DNA of 64,000 bases from Tissierella praeacuta DSM 18095 (GCF_900128955.1 NZ_FQTY01000008.1:1-64000), one strand, 5' to 3'. Counted from the first letter of the stretch, positions 7,454 to 17,462 are shown. Program-made: numbers and translations. The notes: generated by a model not told the origin, from the sequence alone.

Positions 7454-8362
7454 TTAAATAAATAAATATTTAATGTTTACTATTATAAATAAAAATATGA
7501 TACCTATTATTGGAAGGTAATATATAAACTTGGTATCTTCATATTGTATACTATCTTTTACAATAATTTCTCCCTGTGGTAATTTTTTTATTAATCTTAT
7601 AAGAATAATAGATGATACTAAAGCAAATATCCCTATTGTCAAAAGTAAAATTAGCATTTGAATTTGATTTGGTACTTCATAGGCTTTAATATCTCCTATT
7701 TCACTTTGAGCCTTCATTCCAAAATATCCAATTGTCATGGCTATACTATTATTTAAAATATGAGCAAGTATAGAAGAATAAATTGAGTTAGTCTTATATA
7801 CTATGATTCCAAATATTATCCCAAGGAACATGGGTCCCAATAGATTCTGAAGGTTTAAATGAAAAAGTCCAAATAAGAAAGCTGAATAAATGATTGCTTT
7901 CTTTTTTCCCATTATACTATATCCATCCATTATGGCACCTCTAAACATTACTTCTTCACATATTCCTGGGGCTAAACCTATAATAAAAATACTTAAAAAA
8001 TATAGTCCCATATTCTCAGGTAAAGGAACAGAACTAGGTATCAATTCTCCAAAAAAACTCAATATTGTTATTACTAAAGTGTTAAAAAATATTGCTATAG
8101 GATAAGAAAAAATCGTAATCAAAATAATATACCATATTTGCTTTAAACTAATTTTATTTAGCCTTAAAGATTGTTTTAAAGGTATTTTCTTTGATTTCAT
8201 ATAGAGTAAGCTAGGTATGAGTATTATTATATATTCTGTAATTAATAGTCCTGAATATATTTCCCTGTTTTGTACTGCTGAACCAAGGAAGAACAATAAA
8301 AGTCCTAATAATAAATATAGCAAATTAACTTCTAGAATATAATTTCTTTTAAATTCTTTCAT
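7454..8362 (-). CDS. CPBP-family intramembrane glutamic protease
   Basis: A membrane protein of about 302 residues with seven or eight predicted helices. It has the Abi/CPBP motifs EEVMFRG (EExxxR), FGLFHLN (FxxxH) and a later HILNNS. Family members include prenyl-protein peptidases, bacteriocin self-immunity proteins and scaffolds, and the specific role cannot be read here. The start is uncertain: ATG 8362 or TTG 8386, neither with an ideal ribosome site. Confidence 0.88.
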   Translation of the reverse strand: MKEFKRNYILEVNLLYLLLGLLLFFLGSAVQNREIYSGLLITEYIIILIPSLLYMKSKKIPLKQSLRLNKISLKQIWYIILITIFSYPIAIFFNTLVITILSFFGELIPSSVPLPENMGLYFLSIFIIGLAPGICEEVMFRGAIMDGYSIMGKKKAIIYSAFLFGLFHLNLQNLLGPMFLGIIFGIIVYKTNSIYSSILAHILNNSIAMTIGYFGMKAQSEIGDIKAYEVPNQIQMLILLLTIGIFALVSSIILIRLIKKLPQGEIIVKDSIQYEDTKFIYYLPIIGIIFLFIIVNIKYLFI

Positions 8363-8406
8363 ATTTTCATTTTCATCTCCATTCAAATAACTTTTATGAC
8401 AATAAA

Positions 8407-8435
8407 TTCACCCACAGAATAATTCTGTAGGTGAA
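8407..8435 (-). terminator. terminator after hpt
   Basis: A 13-base arm pair (TTCACCYACAGAA type) with a 3-base loop and a single mismatch. It starts 5 bases beyond the hpt stop on the minus strand. T-rich sequence flanks both sides, so it may work in both directions. Confidence 0.75.
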
Positions 8436-8439
8436 TTTT

Positions 8440-8964
8440 TTAGTCAAATGTAAAAATATATGGTATATTCCTATAATGATCACCATAATTAAGCCCATAT
8501 CCCACAATAAAAACATCTGGTATAGTAAATCCTACAAAATCTGGATTTATATCTACCTTTCTTCTACTAGGCTTATCCAACATTACACATATCTTAACAG
8601 AATTTGGATTTTTTAGGCTTAACATTTCCTTTACCTTATTTAAAGTATACCCAGAATCTATAATATCATCTACAATTAAAATATCTTTTCCCTCAACACC
8701 TGTTCTAATATCATGTAAAATCTCCACATTACCCGATGATATTTCATTATGCCCATAACTAGCAGTTGTCATAAAATCAACCTCTACTGGTATAGATAAC
8801 TCTCTAACTAAGTCTGAAGCGAAAATAAAACTGCCTCTAAGTAATGATATTACTAATAAATTTTTATCTTTATATTCTTTAGATATGATTTCACCTAATT
8901 CTTTAACTCGAGTAGCTATATCTTCTCTACTATAAAGAGTTCTTTGTCTTTTGTTACTATCCAA
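8440..8964 (-). CDS. hpt: hypoxanthine phosphoribosyltransferase
   Basis: A 174-residue type I PRTase with the PRPP-binding signature ILIVDDIIDSGYTL (about residues 97-110), the early SLLRGSFIFASDLVREL loop and the C-terminal FVGFTIPDVFIVGYGLNY block that distinguishes HPRT. It salvages hypoxanthine and guanine to IMP and GMP. Start is TTG at 8962-8964 with GAGAGGAG upstream; no good ATG lies near. Confidence 0.95.
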   Translation of the reverse strand: MDSNKRQRTLYSREDIATRVKELGEIISKEYKDKNLLVISLLRGSFIFASDLVRELSIPVEVDFMTTASYGHNEISSGNVEILHDIRTGVEGKDILIVDDIIDSGYTLNKVKEMLSLKNPNSVKICVMLDKPSRRKVDINPDFVGFTIPDVFIVGYGLNYGDHYRNIPYIFTFD

Positions 8965-9042
8965 GCTAATTCTCTCCTCTCTACTAAATTAATATTATCA
9001 ATATTATAGCACTAAATATGATTTTTGTATCTATAAATTATC

Positions 9043-9717
9043 TTATATTTCTTCCTCACATACTGCCAATCTATTATTATCATTTTCTACATACTCCAAT
9101 TTTGATATTGATACTTCAAAAGCAATTTTTTTCTCTAACTCTCCATTAGCAAGTTTTTTGTGATATTCTCTACTTTGTATTCTTCCCCAAAGTTTAATAT
9201 GATCTCCTACTAGCATCTTCTCGCAAAATCGTGCATTTCTTCCCCATGAAATACAAGGTATATAATCGGATTTATTATAAGATCTATTAACTGCTATTAG
9301 AATATCTGTTATTTCTCTGCCAAAAGGTGTAGTTCTATAAATTGGCTTTTTGCATATATATCCATCTAAATAAATTTCGTTTGGCTTTCTCAAAGCTTCT
9401 GCTAATTCATCTTCCATTGGCATATATATGTCTTTTGCAAATATGGTTAGAACCAATCTATTTCCATTATCTATATATCTATTGTAAGATCTCAGTTGTC
9501 CTTCCACTATAATATATTCCCCAATAGATAAATCCACATCTACCATAAGCCTCTCTGAAACTGTAACAGGCAGTAAATCCACCGAATCACTTAATCTAGG
9601 TACTTCTAAATCAATATTATAAAATCCCTCTCCATACATTTCATGACTAAAAACTTTTTCACTCACCACTTTTCCTACTAACCTTACGCTATTAGTATCC
9701 ATAATCTTATCAAGCAT
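9043..9717 (-). CDS. SSB-like protein with two OB folds
   Basis: A 224-residue protein that looks like a tandem single-stranded DNA-binding fold. The first unit covers residues 8-100 (NSVRLVGKVVSEKVF, then YIIVEGQLRSYNRY). The second covers 112-210 (NEIYLDGYICKKPIYRTTPF, DILIAVNRSYNKSDYIPCIS, then HIKLWGRIQSREYHK). It lacks the acidic DDDIPF-type tail of housekeeping SSB. The match is to SSB/PriB-like OB domains, and binding to ssDNA is inferred. AGAGGGGG precedes the ATG. Confidence 0.75.
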   Translation of the reverse strand: MLDKIMDTNSVRLVGKVVSEKVFSHEMYGEGFYNIDLEVPRLSDSVDLLPVTVSERLMVDVDLSIGEYIIVEGQLRSYNRYIDNGNRLVLTIFAKDIYMPMEDELAEALRKPNEIYLDGYICKKPIYRTTPFGREITDILIAVNRSYNKSDYIPCISWGRNARFCEKMLVGDHIKLWGRIQSREYHKKLANGELEKKIAFEVSISKLEYVENDNNRLAVCEEEI

Positions 9718-9802
9718 TTCTATTGTCCCCCTCTATTCCTATGTTTTTTTAATCTATATCTAATATATTCCCCGTAGAAAAGTAATATGAATAAAAATAA
9801 AA

Positions 9803-9846
9803 AATAATAGATATAAGAAATTTATCTTTCGTATATATCTATTATT
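9803..9846 (-). terminator. AT-rich terminator after the 9925-10548 gene
   Basis: Perfect 13-base arms (AATAATAGATATA and its complement) around an 18-base loop. On the minus strand a TTTTATTTTT run follows directly. Confidence 0.6.
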
Positions 9847-9924
9847 AGACAAAAGTTTTAAAACTCCTTCTTTTTTATAGAAGATTTGTTAAAACCTTTT
9901 CAATTATTTACAGTTCCTTCTTCT

Positions 9925-10548
9925 TCATTTTATTAAATTAACATGGGAATACATAAAATTATCCATAGAGAGTTCATCTATACCTAGAAGTAAAATACAA
10001 GTAATGGTTGCTATAACAGGATAAATATCTAGTTTCTCTGTAGATCGAATTTTTATAGGCAGTTCAAATGGTTCGATTGTAACATTATTCATTCCTTTTA
10101 TTTCCCTTTGAAAACATATATTTAATTCCATTATATCGTCAATATTATAACTAGATGGATTTATAGTAGCTTTATTATTAAATCCATAAGTTATAACTAT
10201 TGATTTAATATTATTATCTAAAAGATAATTCCACTTATCTTCATCACAATTTATTATTACATAGTCTGATTTACTAAATAATTGCTGTAAATTTTGATTT
10301 TCATAGTCCTCTTTATTTAGAAATGTATGGATTAATATATTAAAGTCTATTCCAATTTCCTTCAAAGGAATTATTAAATTAGGACTTATATCAATTATGA
10401 ATATAATATTATTTTCTTTATTTAATATCGCCATATTCCTATGCTGATTTTCATAATATAGAACATAATTAGATATGAAAAACATTTTTTTTAAAAGTCT
10501 AAAAGTTGTTCTTTCTAAAGTGTTTTCAACTATCCCAATTATTATCAT
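9925..10548 (-). CDS. Mur-ligase-like protein without a P-loop
   Basis: A protein of about 207 residues. Two stretches look like Mur-ligase central-domain elements: VIINCDEDKW (compare N-x-D-D) and VITYGFNNKATINPSSYNID (compare VxTYG followed by A-x-I-x-A). The N-terminus MIIIGIVENTLERTTFRLLK occupies the place of the GTNGKTT P-loop but has no GKT. It is therefore either a degenerate or repurposed ligase-like protein. I choose ATG 10548 because AAGGA is 7 bases upstream; the frame opens at 10581. It directly follows pdaB. The function is unknown. Confidence 0.6.
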   Translation of the reverse strand: MIIIGIVENTLERTTFRLLKKMFFISNYVLYYENQHRNMAILNKENNIIFIIDISPNLIIPLKEIGIDFNILIHTFLNKEDYENQNLQQLFSKSDYVIINCDEDKWNYLLDNNIKSIVITYGFNNKATINPSSYNIDDIMELNICFQREIKGMNNVTIEPFELPIKIRSTEKLDIYPVIATITCILLLGIDELSMDNFMYSHVNLIK

Positions 10549-10584
10549 TTGTTGTTCCTTCACTATATCGCCCCAAATCATTAT

Positions 10585-11361
10585 TTATTTTGTTAAAATC
10601 TGCCTTCCAGTATTATCCATTATAAAATCTTCTTTATATATCAATTCAGAAATAGGCACTATTTCATAGCCATCTTCCTGTAATCTTTCAATAACCAGTG
10701 GCAAATATTCACTAATATATTTTGCATTATTGTGGAACAATACAATAGAACCATTTCTTACGTTTCTTGTTACTCTATCCACAACAGGTTGTACTCCCAA
10801 CTCCTTCCAATCTAGTGAATCAACATCCCACTGTATTGCATAATATCCATTTTCTCTACATATACGAATAAGATTATCATTATAATCTCCAAAAGGTGGT
10901 CTAAACAATATTGGTTTTTTTCCTGTTAGTTCTTCAATTTTTTCTCCAGTTGTATTAATTTCTTCTAATATTTTTTCTTGGCTTAACTGAGGCATATTTG
11001 GATGAGTAGTTGAATGATTCCCTACATCATGACCCCTTTTTGCAATCTCCTTTACATCTTCTGGATATTTATCTACCCAAAATCCTACTAAAAAAAATGT
11101 ACTTTTAACATTGTATTTATCTAGTGTATCCAATATACAATTGGTGTATTCATTACCCCAAGCTGCATCAAAGCTTATGGCTATTTTCTTCTCTGGCACC
11201 TCAACACTATATATAGGTAGTTCTTTTGTTGGAGCAAATACAGCTGCTATATTTCCTGTTGTTTTAACCGTAACATATACTAAAAAAACTAATGATACAC
11301 ATAGAATTACTAGCAATCTAACTGTAATATTAATATCATTCCTATAATATCTATTCCTCAC
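10585..11361 (-). CDS. pdaB: PdaB-like polysaccharide deacetylase
   Basis: A 258-residue protein. An N-terminal membrane anchor (residues 11-32) is followed by a NodB homology domain: ISFDAAWG (motif 1, with the catalytic Asp replaced in context as in PdaB-type proteins), GHDVGNHSTTHPNM (H-x-x-x-H metal site), FRPPFGDYND (motif 3) and IVLFHNN. PdaB proteins are needed for spore cortex maintenance in Bacillus. GTG start with AGGGGGTG upstream. It fits the spore-former context; exact orthology is likely but not certain. Confidence 0.82.
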   Translation of the reverse strand: MRNRYYRNDINITVRLLVILCVSLVFLVYVTVKTTGNIAAVFAPTKELPIYSVEVPEKKIAISFDAAWGNEYTNCILDTLDKYNVKSTFFLVGFWVDKYPEDVKEIAKRGHDVGNHSTTHPNMPQLSQEKILEEINTTGEKIEELTGKKPILFRPPFGDYNDNLIRICRENGYYAIQWDVDSLDWKELGVQPVVDRVTRNVRNGSIVLFHNNAKYISEYLPLVIERLQEDGYEIVPISELIYKEDFIMDNTGRQILTK

Positions 11362-11593
11362 TACTACACCCCCTTCAAATACTTATATTATATAATTTAT
11401 TCTAAATTAAAATTTATATTACAAAATATCTTCAATGTAATCCATTAATTATAAAATCAAACTAAATTATAATTATTAACTAAATTTCCTATAGTTATAC
11501 AATTTATAATTATTTACCAGAATATATTTTTTTCTAAAGGTTATATTAATATTACAACGACAGATTTTGTTGTTGAAAAAGGAGGTTTATAAA

Positions 11594-11800
11594 ATGGCTA
11601 ATAATAGTAATAGAATAGTTGTTCCAGAAGCTAGAGCAGCCTTAAACCAAATGAAATTAGAAATAGCAAATGAACTAGGTATGACAAATTATAACTCTAT
11701 GGATAAAGGAAATTTAACTTCAAGACAAAATGGATATGTAGGCGGATACATGGTAAAAAAATTAGTTGAGTCTGCTCAAAATCAATTAGCTGGAAAATAA
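11594..11800 (+). CDS. alpha/beta-type small acid-soluble spore protein
   Basis: A 68-residue SASP: PEARAALNQMKLEIANELGM contains the GPR cleavage region (E-I-A), and SRQNGYVGGYMVKKLVESAQ is the DNA-binding helix. GGAGG stands 8 bases before ATG 11594; the frame opens earlier at a TTG. It protects forespore DNA from UV and chemicals. The 230-base region before it should hold a forespore (sigma-G) promoter, but I could not identify one with confidence. Confidence 0.95.
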   Translation: MANNSNRIVVPEARAALNQMKLEIANELGMTNYNSMDKGNLTSRQNGYVGGYMVKKLVESAQNQLAGK

Positions 11801-11815
11801 TATTAGAATAACAAG

Positions 11816-11847
11816 AAAAAAGAGAAGTGGAATTCCACTTCTCTTTT
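11816..11847 (+). terminator. terminator after the SASP gene
   Basis: A perfect palindrome with 16-base arms (AAAAAGAGAAGTGGAA and complement) ending in TTTTT, 15 bases after the stop. Confidence 0.9.
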
Positions 11848-11896
11848 TATTATGATATAATATATGGATATAGTCCATAAAAAGAGGTGTTAAATA

Positions 11897-12445
11897 ATGT
11901 TTATTGAAAATACCGAAGAATTAGCACAAAACAAATTACTTTTACTATATATAATAAAATCATCTCCTATTTCATTTACTAATAGTGAAATAATTGAATT
12001 TGTATTAGAAAAAAACTATATGAATTTCTTTTTAGTACAACAATATTTAATTGAATTAGTTGAATCGAAGTTTATAGAAATAATAGCTGATAACTCAAAG
12101 GAAGTATATATTATATTAGAAAAAGGTGAAATAGCTCTATCTTATTTTGAAGATAGAATCTCAAGTAATATTAAAGAGGAATTAAATAAAGAATTTAATA
12201 AAATTGAGAAGAAAAATAAAATTGAAACCCAAGTCATCACAGATTATTTTGAAAAAGCAAATAATCAATATGTGGTAAATTTAAAATTAATAGAAAATGA
12301 GGAAACATTATTTAGTCTGTATTTAGATGTTCCAACAAAAAAACAGGTGGAATTAATCTGTTCTAAATGGAAAGAAGCCCCTGACTTTATATATCAGAAT
12401 ATAATTAACATACTTATAGATGAAAAAGCAACTCCATTAGAGTAG
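11897..12445 (+). CDS. DUF4364-family protein
   Basis: A 182-residue soluble protein matching the DUF4364 type: ENTEELAQNKLLLLYIIKSS at the start, a winged-helix-like block (FTNSEIIEFVLEKNYMNFF, then LIELVESKFIEI) and a beta-rich C-terminal half. Clostridial DUF4364 proteins have no established role; the N-terminal half resembles PadR/winged-helix DNA-binding domains. AAAGAGGTG precedes the ATG. It converges on the beta-propeller gene, and their ends overlap by 9 bases. Confidence 0.85.
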   Translation: MFIENTEELAQNKLLLLYIIKSSPISFTNSEIIEFVLEKNYMNFFLVQQYLIELVESKFIEIIADNSKEVYIILEKGEIALSYFEDRISSNIKEELNKEFNKIEKKNKIETQVITDYFEKANNQYVVNLKLIENEETLFSLYLDVPTKKQVELICSKWKEAPDFIYQNIINILIDEKATPLE

Positions 12446-12478
12446 GAGAATACCGTTTGGTTCTTTTCCTACTCTAAT
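12436..12478. terminator. shared bidirectional hairpin covering two stop codons
   Basis: Perfect 12-base arms ATTAGAGTAGGA / TCCTACTCTAAT around a 19-base loop. The hairpin covers the stop codons of both convergent genes (DUF4364 stop at 12443-12445, beta-propeller stop at 12437-12439). Confidence 0.65.
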
Positions 12479-13357
12479 ATTATCTATTATTTGATTATTT
12501 GATTTATCTAGTATAGTTAATTTATTATCTAGTATATTAGCAATATAAAGTTTTGTTTGTTTATCCCATTTAATATTATTTGGCATACCACCTAAATAAA
12601 TTTTAGAAATACTTACTTCTTCACCTATAAAAATTTTATAAATATATCCATCTTCCATATTTGAAAGATAAAACAATTCTTCCCCTTTTATTTTGACAAA
12701 ATCACCAAATATTCCTTTTAAATCTATACTCATTATAGTTCCATAATCTTCAGCCTTCAATTCTGATAAATTACTATAGTTGCTGATTCCATTATTTACA
12801 TAGGACAAAACAAATAATCTCTTATCTTCTATAACCATTTTTACTGGTTGATTACCTAAGATTATAGAAGATATCTTTTCCGTGTCTAAATTTAATACAT
12901 TTATTGTATAACAATTACCGTTCAAAATGAAAATTTTCAAACCTTCCTCATCTATTTGAATATCAGTAGGTTTTTCTCCTACTGATATATTTTCTATTAA
13001 TGAAAATGTATTTTCATCAATAATAGATATGGAGTTAGAATCACTATTAGCAACATAAATTTTATTTCTAAATTTTTTTATACAGGTAGGATTTTTTCCT
13101 ACTTTGATAATTCCCAGTAACTTAATATTTTGTAAATCTATTTTCATAATAGAGTTATCATAAGAATTAGCAATATATACATCATCTTTTTCTCCTATTT
13201 CAATATCATATGGACCTAATCTGTTACCTTCTGAAATCCAATTATCTCCTTTTTCCTCTATAAGCTTAGATAGAAAAATTGTTTTATAAATAGACTCATC
13301 TATTATTGTCAAACTATCTTCACCTGTATTAGCTATTAATATTTTATGATAAGTCAA
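12437..13357 (-). CDS. YVTN-type beta-propeller protein
   Basis: A 306-residue protein built of about seven repeats of the YncE/YVTN kind, for example YDIEIGEKDDVYIANSYDNS, NKIYVANSDSNSISIID and KLYIANILDNKLTILDKSNN. There is no signal peptide, so it is probably cytosolic. The family includes lactonase-like and cell-surface propellers, and no catalytic assignment is possible. TTG start with GGAGGTG 5 bases upstream. It lies downstream of folC beyond a terminator. Confidence 0.85.
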   Translation of the reverse strand: MTYHKILIANTGEDSLTIIDESIYKTIFLSKLIEEKGDNWISEGNRLGPYDIEIGEKDDVYIANSYDNSIMKIDLQNIKLLGIIKVGKNPTCIKKFRNKIYVANSDSNSISIIDENTFSLIENISVGEKPTDIQIDEEGLKIFILNGNCYTINVLNLDTEKISSIILGNQPVKMVIEDKRLFVLSYVNNGISNYSNLSELKAEDYGTIMSIDLKGIFGDFVKIKGEELFYLSNMEDGYIYKIFIGEEVSISKIYLGGMPNNIKWDKQTKLYIANILDNKLTILDKSNNQIIDNIRVGKEPNGILLL

Positions 13358-13416
13358 TATATCACCTCCTGTATATAAGTAATTTATGCAGTAAATGATA
13401 TATTGGTGAAGTTAAA

Positions 13417-13447
13417 AAAACTACTGTGCCTAAACTACAGTAGTTTT
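13417..13447 (-). terminator. terminator overlapping the end of folC
   Basis: Arms AAAACTACTGT / ACAGTAGTTTT (11 bases) around a 9-base loop, with a run of Ts on the minus-strand exit. One arm lies within the last codons of folC. Confidence 0.75.
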
Positions 13448-14727
13448 ATTATACCCCTCACTTCTCCTATTAAATACAGCGACCCACCAAATACTATCAT
13501 ATCATCCTTCTCAGCTAGCTCTAAGGTTTTTTCTACGGCCTTTTTTATGTCCTTCTCTATGAAAATATTTTTATTATATTTTGATATCTCTTCTGCTAGT
13601 TCCTCAGCATCTAACTTCCTAGGCATATTGACCTCTGTGATTACAATCTCATCTGCCATAGGAGCTAATAACTCAACCATATGAGAGGAGTCCTTATCCT
13701 TTAATATTCCTAATCCCAATATTAGACGTTTATACTTAAATAGACTAATAGCTTTCTTTAATTGAGCAATGCCTTGCACATTATGAGCACCGTCTATCAA
13801 AAATATTGGACTCTTTCTCATAACTTCAAGTCTACCAGCCCACTTAGTATTTATTAAACCATCCCTTATTTGCTCTTCAGAAATGTCTACTAAACCTTTT
13901 TCCTTTAAAATCAATAATGTTGTTAAAGCCAATGTAGCATTATATATCTGATACTCACCTAGCATAGAAATCTTTATATCTTTCATATTTGTATTTTCAT
14001 AATGAAAATCAAAACTAGCTCCCATGCCAGAGATATCTCTTACTTTAATATTTTCCATTGGACACAAATAAAATTCTGCTTTCATTTCATTTGATACTTC
14101 TTTTATAACTTGCAACGCCTCTTCTACTTGAGGATAAGATACTACTATTGAGTTCTCCTTTATTATCCCTGCCTTCTGATAAGCAATTTTATCTAAAGTA
14201 TCACCTAAAACATCTATATGGTCATAATCTATAGTTGTAATAACCGAGGCTAATGGTGAAGAAATAATATTAGTAGAATCATATCTACCTCCTAGTCCAA
14301 CTTCTAACACTACATAATCTACTTGTTCTTGTTTGAAATACATAAATCCTATTGCAGTAACTATTTCAAAAGTCGTAGGGTGTTCAAAGCCTTCTTCTAC
14401 CATAATATCAGCTTTTTCCTTAATTAAGCCTGTTATCTTTCCAAGAATATCATCTGGTATATCTTGCCCGTTTATTTGTATACGTTCATTGAATCTCTCT
14501 ATATAAGGTGATGTAAATAATCCTACCCTATATCCTCCCGACTCTAGCATATGAGCTAAATAAGAGGAGGTGGAACCCTTTCCATTTGTTCCACCTATAT
14601 GAATATATTTTAACCCTTCCTGAGGATTTCCTAAAAGCCACAAAAGTTTACCTATTGAATCAAGTCCAAGTCTTGAGCCATATTTGTTTTTATCATTAAT
14701 ATATTCCAAAGCCTCTTGATACTTCAT
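13435..14727 (-). CDS. folC: folylpolyglutamate synthase / dihydrofolate synthase
   Basis: A 430-residue Mur-ligase-family enzyme with the P-loop HIGGTNGKGSTSSYLA near residues 42-57, the LEVGLGGRYDSTN block and IDGAHNVQG in the C-terminal domain. It adds glutamate to folates and, in bifunctional forms, to dihydropteroate. GGAGG before the ATG lies only a few bases after the valS stop (gap 13), so valS and folC are probably cotranscribed behind the T-box, an arrangement common in Firmicutes. Confidence 0.95.
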   Translation of the reverse strand: MKYQEALEYINDKNKYGSRLGLDSIGKLLWLLGNPQEGLKYIHIGGTNGKGSTSSYLAHMLESGGYRVGLFTSPYIERFNERIQINGQDIPDDILGKITGLIKEKADIMVEEGFEHPTTFEIVTAIGFMYFKQEQVDYVVLEVGLGGRYDSTNIISSPLASVITTIDYDHIDVLGDTLDKIAYQKAGIIKENSIVVSYPQVEEALQVIKEVSNEMKAEFYLCPMENIKVRDISGMGASFDFHYENTNMKDIKISMLGEYQIYNATLALTTLLILKEKGLVDISEEQIRDGLINTKWAGRLEVMRKSPIFLIDGAHNVQGIAQLKKAISLFKYKRLILGLGILKDKDSSHMVELLAPMADEIVITEVNMPRKLDAEELAEEISKYNKNIFIEKDIKKAVEKTLELAEKDDMIVFGGSLYLIGEVRGIIKLL

Positions 14728-14740
14728 TTTGACCTCCGCC

Positions 14741-17392
14741 TTATCTATTGGATTTTATGCTTTCAAGTCTTTCAATTACTTTTTCAAGCATTTCTTCATA
14801 TTTCTTCTGTTTTTCTTTTTCTTCATTGACTACCTTTTCAGGAGCTTTTTTCACAAATCCCTCATTAGATAATTTTCCTACTACTCTCTTTATTTCACTT
14901 TCAAGTTTTTCTTTTTCTTTCTCTAATCTTTCTATTTCCTTGTCAAAATCAATTAAATCTTTTAAGGGTAAGAACACTTCACATCTATCTAATACTACGG
15001 AAATATTATCTTCTCCTATGTTCACCTTAGTATCTACTATTTCTATTGCTTCAGCAGAGGCAAGATTTAGGAAGTATCTTTGCCCATAGCTAATAATCTT
15101 CTTTATATTTTCGTCTTTTGTTACAAAGATTTGTTTAGATTTTCTAGAAGGTACAATATTCATTTCAGCTCTAGCATTTCTTATACCTTTTATGCCTGAT
15201 TTAATAAATTCAATAGCCTCTTCTGATGCAGGGAAATTTAATTCATTTTTATATACTGGCCAAGAACTTAAAATCAGTGGTTTATCATTACCTGGTAGAT
15301 GTTGCCAGATTTCTTCAGTAATAAATGGCATAAATGGATGAAGTAGCTTCAATATATCTTTTAAGACAAATAATAAAACCTTCTCTGCTGTTTCTTTACT
15401 AGATACATTTTCTCCATATAATCTTGACTTAACCATTTCAATATACCAATCACAGTACTCATCCCAGATAAAGTCATATATCTTTTGTGCAGCCATACCT
15501 ATTTCATATTTATCTAAGTTTTCTGTAGCTTCCTTTATTACAGTATTTAATTTAGATAAAATCCATTTATCCTCTTCTTCTAAATTATCTAAATTTAATT
15601 CTTCCTTAGCTATATCTTCTTCAAGATTCATAAGAACAAATCTAGTAGCATTCCATAGCTTATTAGCAAAATTTCTATTGGCTTCTACCCTCTCAATATA
15701 AAATCTCATATCATTTCCTGGGGAATTACCTGTAACTAAAGTAAATCTTAGGGCATCTGCACCATATTCATCTATTATTTCTAATGGGTCTATACCATTA
15801 CCTAGAGATTTACTCATCTTTCTTCCTTGAGAATCACGAACAAGTCCTGTCAAGAATACATCTTTAAATGGAACTTCTCCCATCTGCTCAATACTTGAAA
15901 ATACCATTCTAACTACCCAGAAAAATATTATATCATATCCTGTAATCAATACATCAGTAGGGAAGAAATACTCTAGGTCTTCTGTCTTCTCTGGCCATCC
16001 TAGAGTGGAGAAAGCCCATAAAGCAGATGAGAACCAGGTATCTAAGGTATCAGTATCTTGATGTAGTTTTGTACTACTACATTTATTGCATTTTTCCGGC
16101 TTAGTTCTAGACACTATAATTTCTCCACATTCATCACAATAATATACTGGAAGTCTATGTCCCCACCATAATTGTCTAGAAATACACCAATCTCTAATGC
16201 CTTCTAACCAATGAGTATAAATCTTTCCAAATCTCTCTGGTATAAAGTTCAATTCTCCATTTTCATAAGCTTCTAATGCAGGTTTAGCCAATGGCTCCAT
16301 CTTTACAAACCATTGTTTAGAAATCAAAGGTTCTACAATTGTTGAACATCTTTCACAATGTCCTACTGCATTTTGATGTTCTTTGATTTCCACTAGGTAC
16401 CCCTGTTCCTTTAAATCATCAACTATTTTCTTTCTAGCTTCATATCTTTCTAAACCTTGGTAAGTTCCACCATTTTCACTAATAGTACCATCTTCATTCA
16501 TTATAATATACTGCCCAAGTCCATGTCTCTCTCCTACTTCAAAATCATTAGGGTCATGGGATGGAGTAATCTTAACTGCTCCTGTACCAAATTCCATTTC
16601 TACATAATCATCTGCAATTATTGGTATCTCTTTATTCATCAACGGAAGAATCGCCATCTTACCTATTAAGTCCGTATATCTTTCATCTTTAGGATTAACT
16701 GCTATAGCTAAATCTCCTAACATAGTTTCAGGTCTAGTAGTAGCTATTACTATATATTCAGCACTATCCTTAATTGGATATCTAATATGCCAAATATAAC
16801 CTTGTGAGTCCTCATGCTCTACCTCTGCATCTGATATTGCAGTTCTACAGCTAGGACACCAGTTAATTATTCTATCTCCTCTGTATATTAACCCCTTCTC
16901 ATATAATCTAATAAAAACTTCTTCTACTGCCTTACTAAGACCTTCATCTAATGTAAATCTATCTCTTGACCAATCACATGAAACGCCTAGTTTTTTAAGT
17001 TGATTTTTGATTGTACTTCCATATTTATGGGTCCAATCCCAAGCTTCTTCTAAAAATCCCTCACGACCTAATTCTTCCTTAGATTTTCCTTCTTTTTTTA
17101 TCTTATCTACTACCTTAGCCTCAGTGGATATACTAGCATGGTCTGTACCAGGTAACCATAGAGCTGAATACCCTTCCATTCTCTTCCACCTAGTTAAAAT
17201 ATCTTGAATAGTATTATTCAGTGCATGACCCATATGAAGGCTTCCTGTTACATTTGGCGGGGGCATCATTATAGTATATGGTTTTTTCGTTTTATCAACA
17301 TGAGCCACAAAATGACCATTATCATTCCAATATTTATAGAGTCTATCTTCAAAGTCTTTTGGATTATACGTCTTTGGTAAGTTTTCTAACAT
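14741..17392 (-). CDS. valS: valyl-tRNA synthetase
   Basis: An 883-residue class Ia synthetase. It shows HMGHALN (HIGH motif) near residue 47, the CP1 editing domain ([17 protein letters not shown]), zinc-like CxxC pairs (CDECGE, CNKCSS), [10 protein letters not shown] (KMSKS motif), an anticodon-binding domain and a C-terminal coiled coil ([18 protein letters not shown]) typical of ValRS. ATG 17392 is preferred over the earlier in-frame ATG because AAGGAGGAG precedes it. Expression is controlled by the T-box leader upstream. Confidence 0.97.
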   Translation of the reverse strand: MLENLPKTYNPKDFEDRLYKYWNDNGHFVAHVDKTKKPYTIMMPPPNVTGSLHMGHALNNTIQDILTRWKRMEGYSALWLPGTDHASISTEAKVVDKIKKEGKSKEELGREGFLEEAWDWTHKYGSTIKNQLKKLGVSCDWSRDRFTLDEGLSKAVEEVFIRLYEKGLIYRGDRIINWCPSCRTAISDAEVEHEDSQGYIWHIRYPIKDSAEYIVIATTRPETMLGDLAIAVNPKDERYTDLIGKMAILPLMNKEIPIIADDYVEMEFGTGAVKITPSHDPNDFEVGERHGLGQYIIMNEDGTISENGGTYQGLERYEARKKIVDDLKEQGYLVEIKEHQNAVGHCERCSTIVEPLISKQWFVKMEPLAKPALEAYENGELNFIPERFGKIYTHWLEGIRDWCISRQLWWGHRLPVYYCDECGEIIVSRTKPEKCNKCSSTKLHQDTDTLDTWFSSALWAFSTLGWPEKTEDLEYFFPTDVLITGYDIIFFWVVRMVFSSIEQMGEVPFKDVFLTGLVRDSQGRKMSKSLGNGIDPLEIIDEYGADALRFTLVTGNSPGNDMRFYIERVEANRNFANKLWNATRFVLMNLEEDIAKEELNLDNLEEEDKWILSKLNTVIKEATENLDKYEIGMAAQKIYDFIWDEYCDWYIEMVKSRLYGENVSSKETAEKVLLFVLKDILKLLHPFMPFITEEIWQHLPGNDKPLILSSWPVYKNELNFPASEEAIEFIKSGIKGIRNARAEMNIVPSRKSKQIFVTKDENIKKIISYGQRYFLNLASAEAIEIVDTKVNIGEDNISVVLDRCEVFLPLKDLIDFDKEIERLEKEKEKLESEIKRVVGKLSNEGFVKKAPEKVVNEEKEKQKKYEEMLEKVIERLESIKSNR

Positions 17393-17462
17393 TTTTATCT
17401 CCTCCTTCATTAAATGAAAAATTTTTAATTAAAGTCGCGGTTATCATTGGGTTAGGTCATAA

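Noticed and set aside
8431-8616. Plus-strand frame of 61 codons over hpt
   Set aside because: Antisense shadow of hpt with no ribosome site and low-complexity aromatic content.
11520-11560. Possible forespore sigma-G promoter before the SASP gene
   Set aside because: GAATA at about the right place but the -10 (TTATATTAA) does not fit CATWMTA well enough to call.
14748-15089. Serine/phenylalanine-rich plus frame of 113 codons
   Set aside because: Complement of the lysine/glutamate-rich coiled coil of valS; composition explains it.
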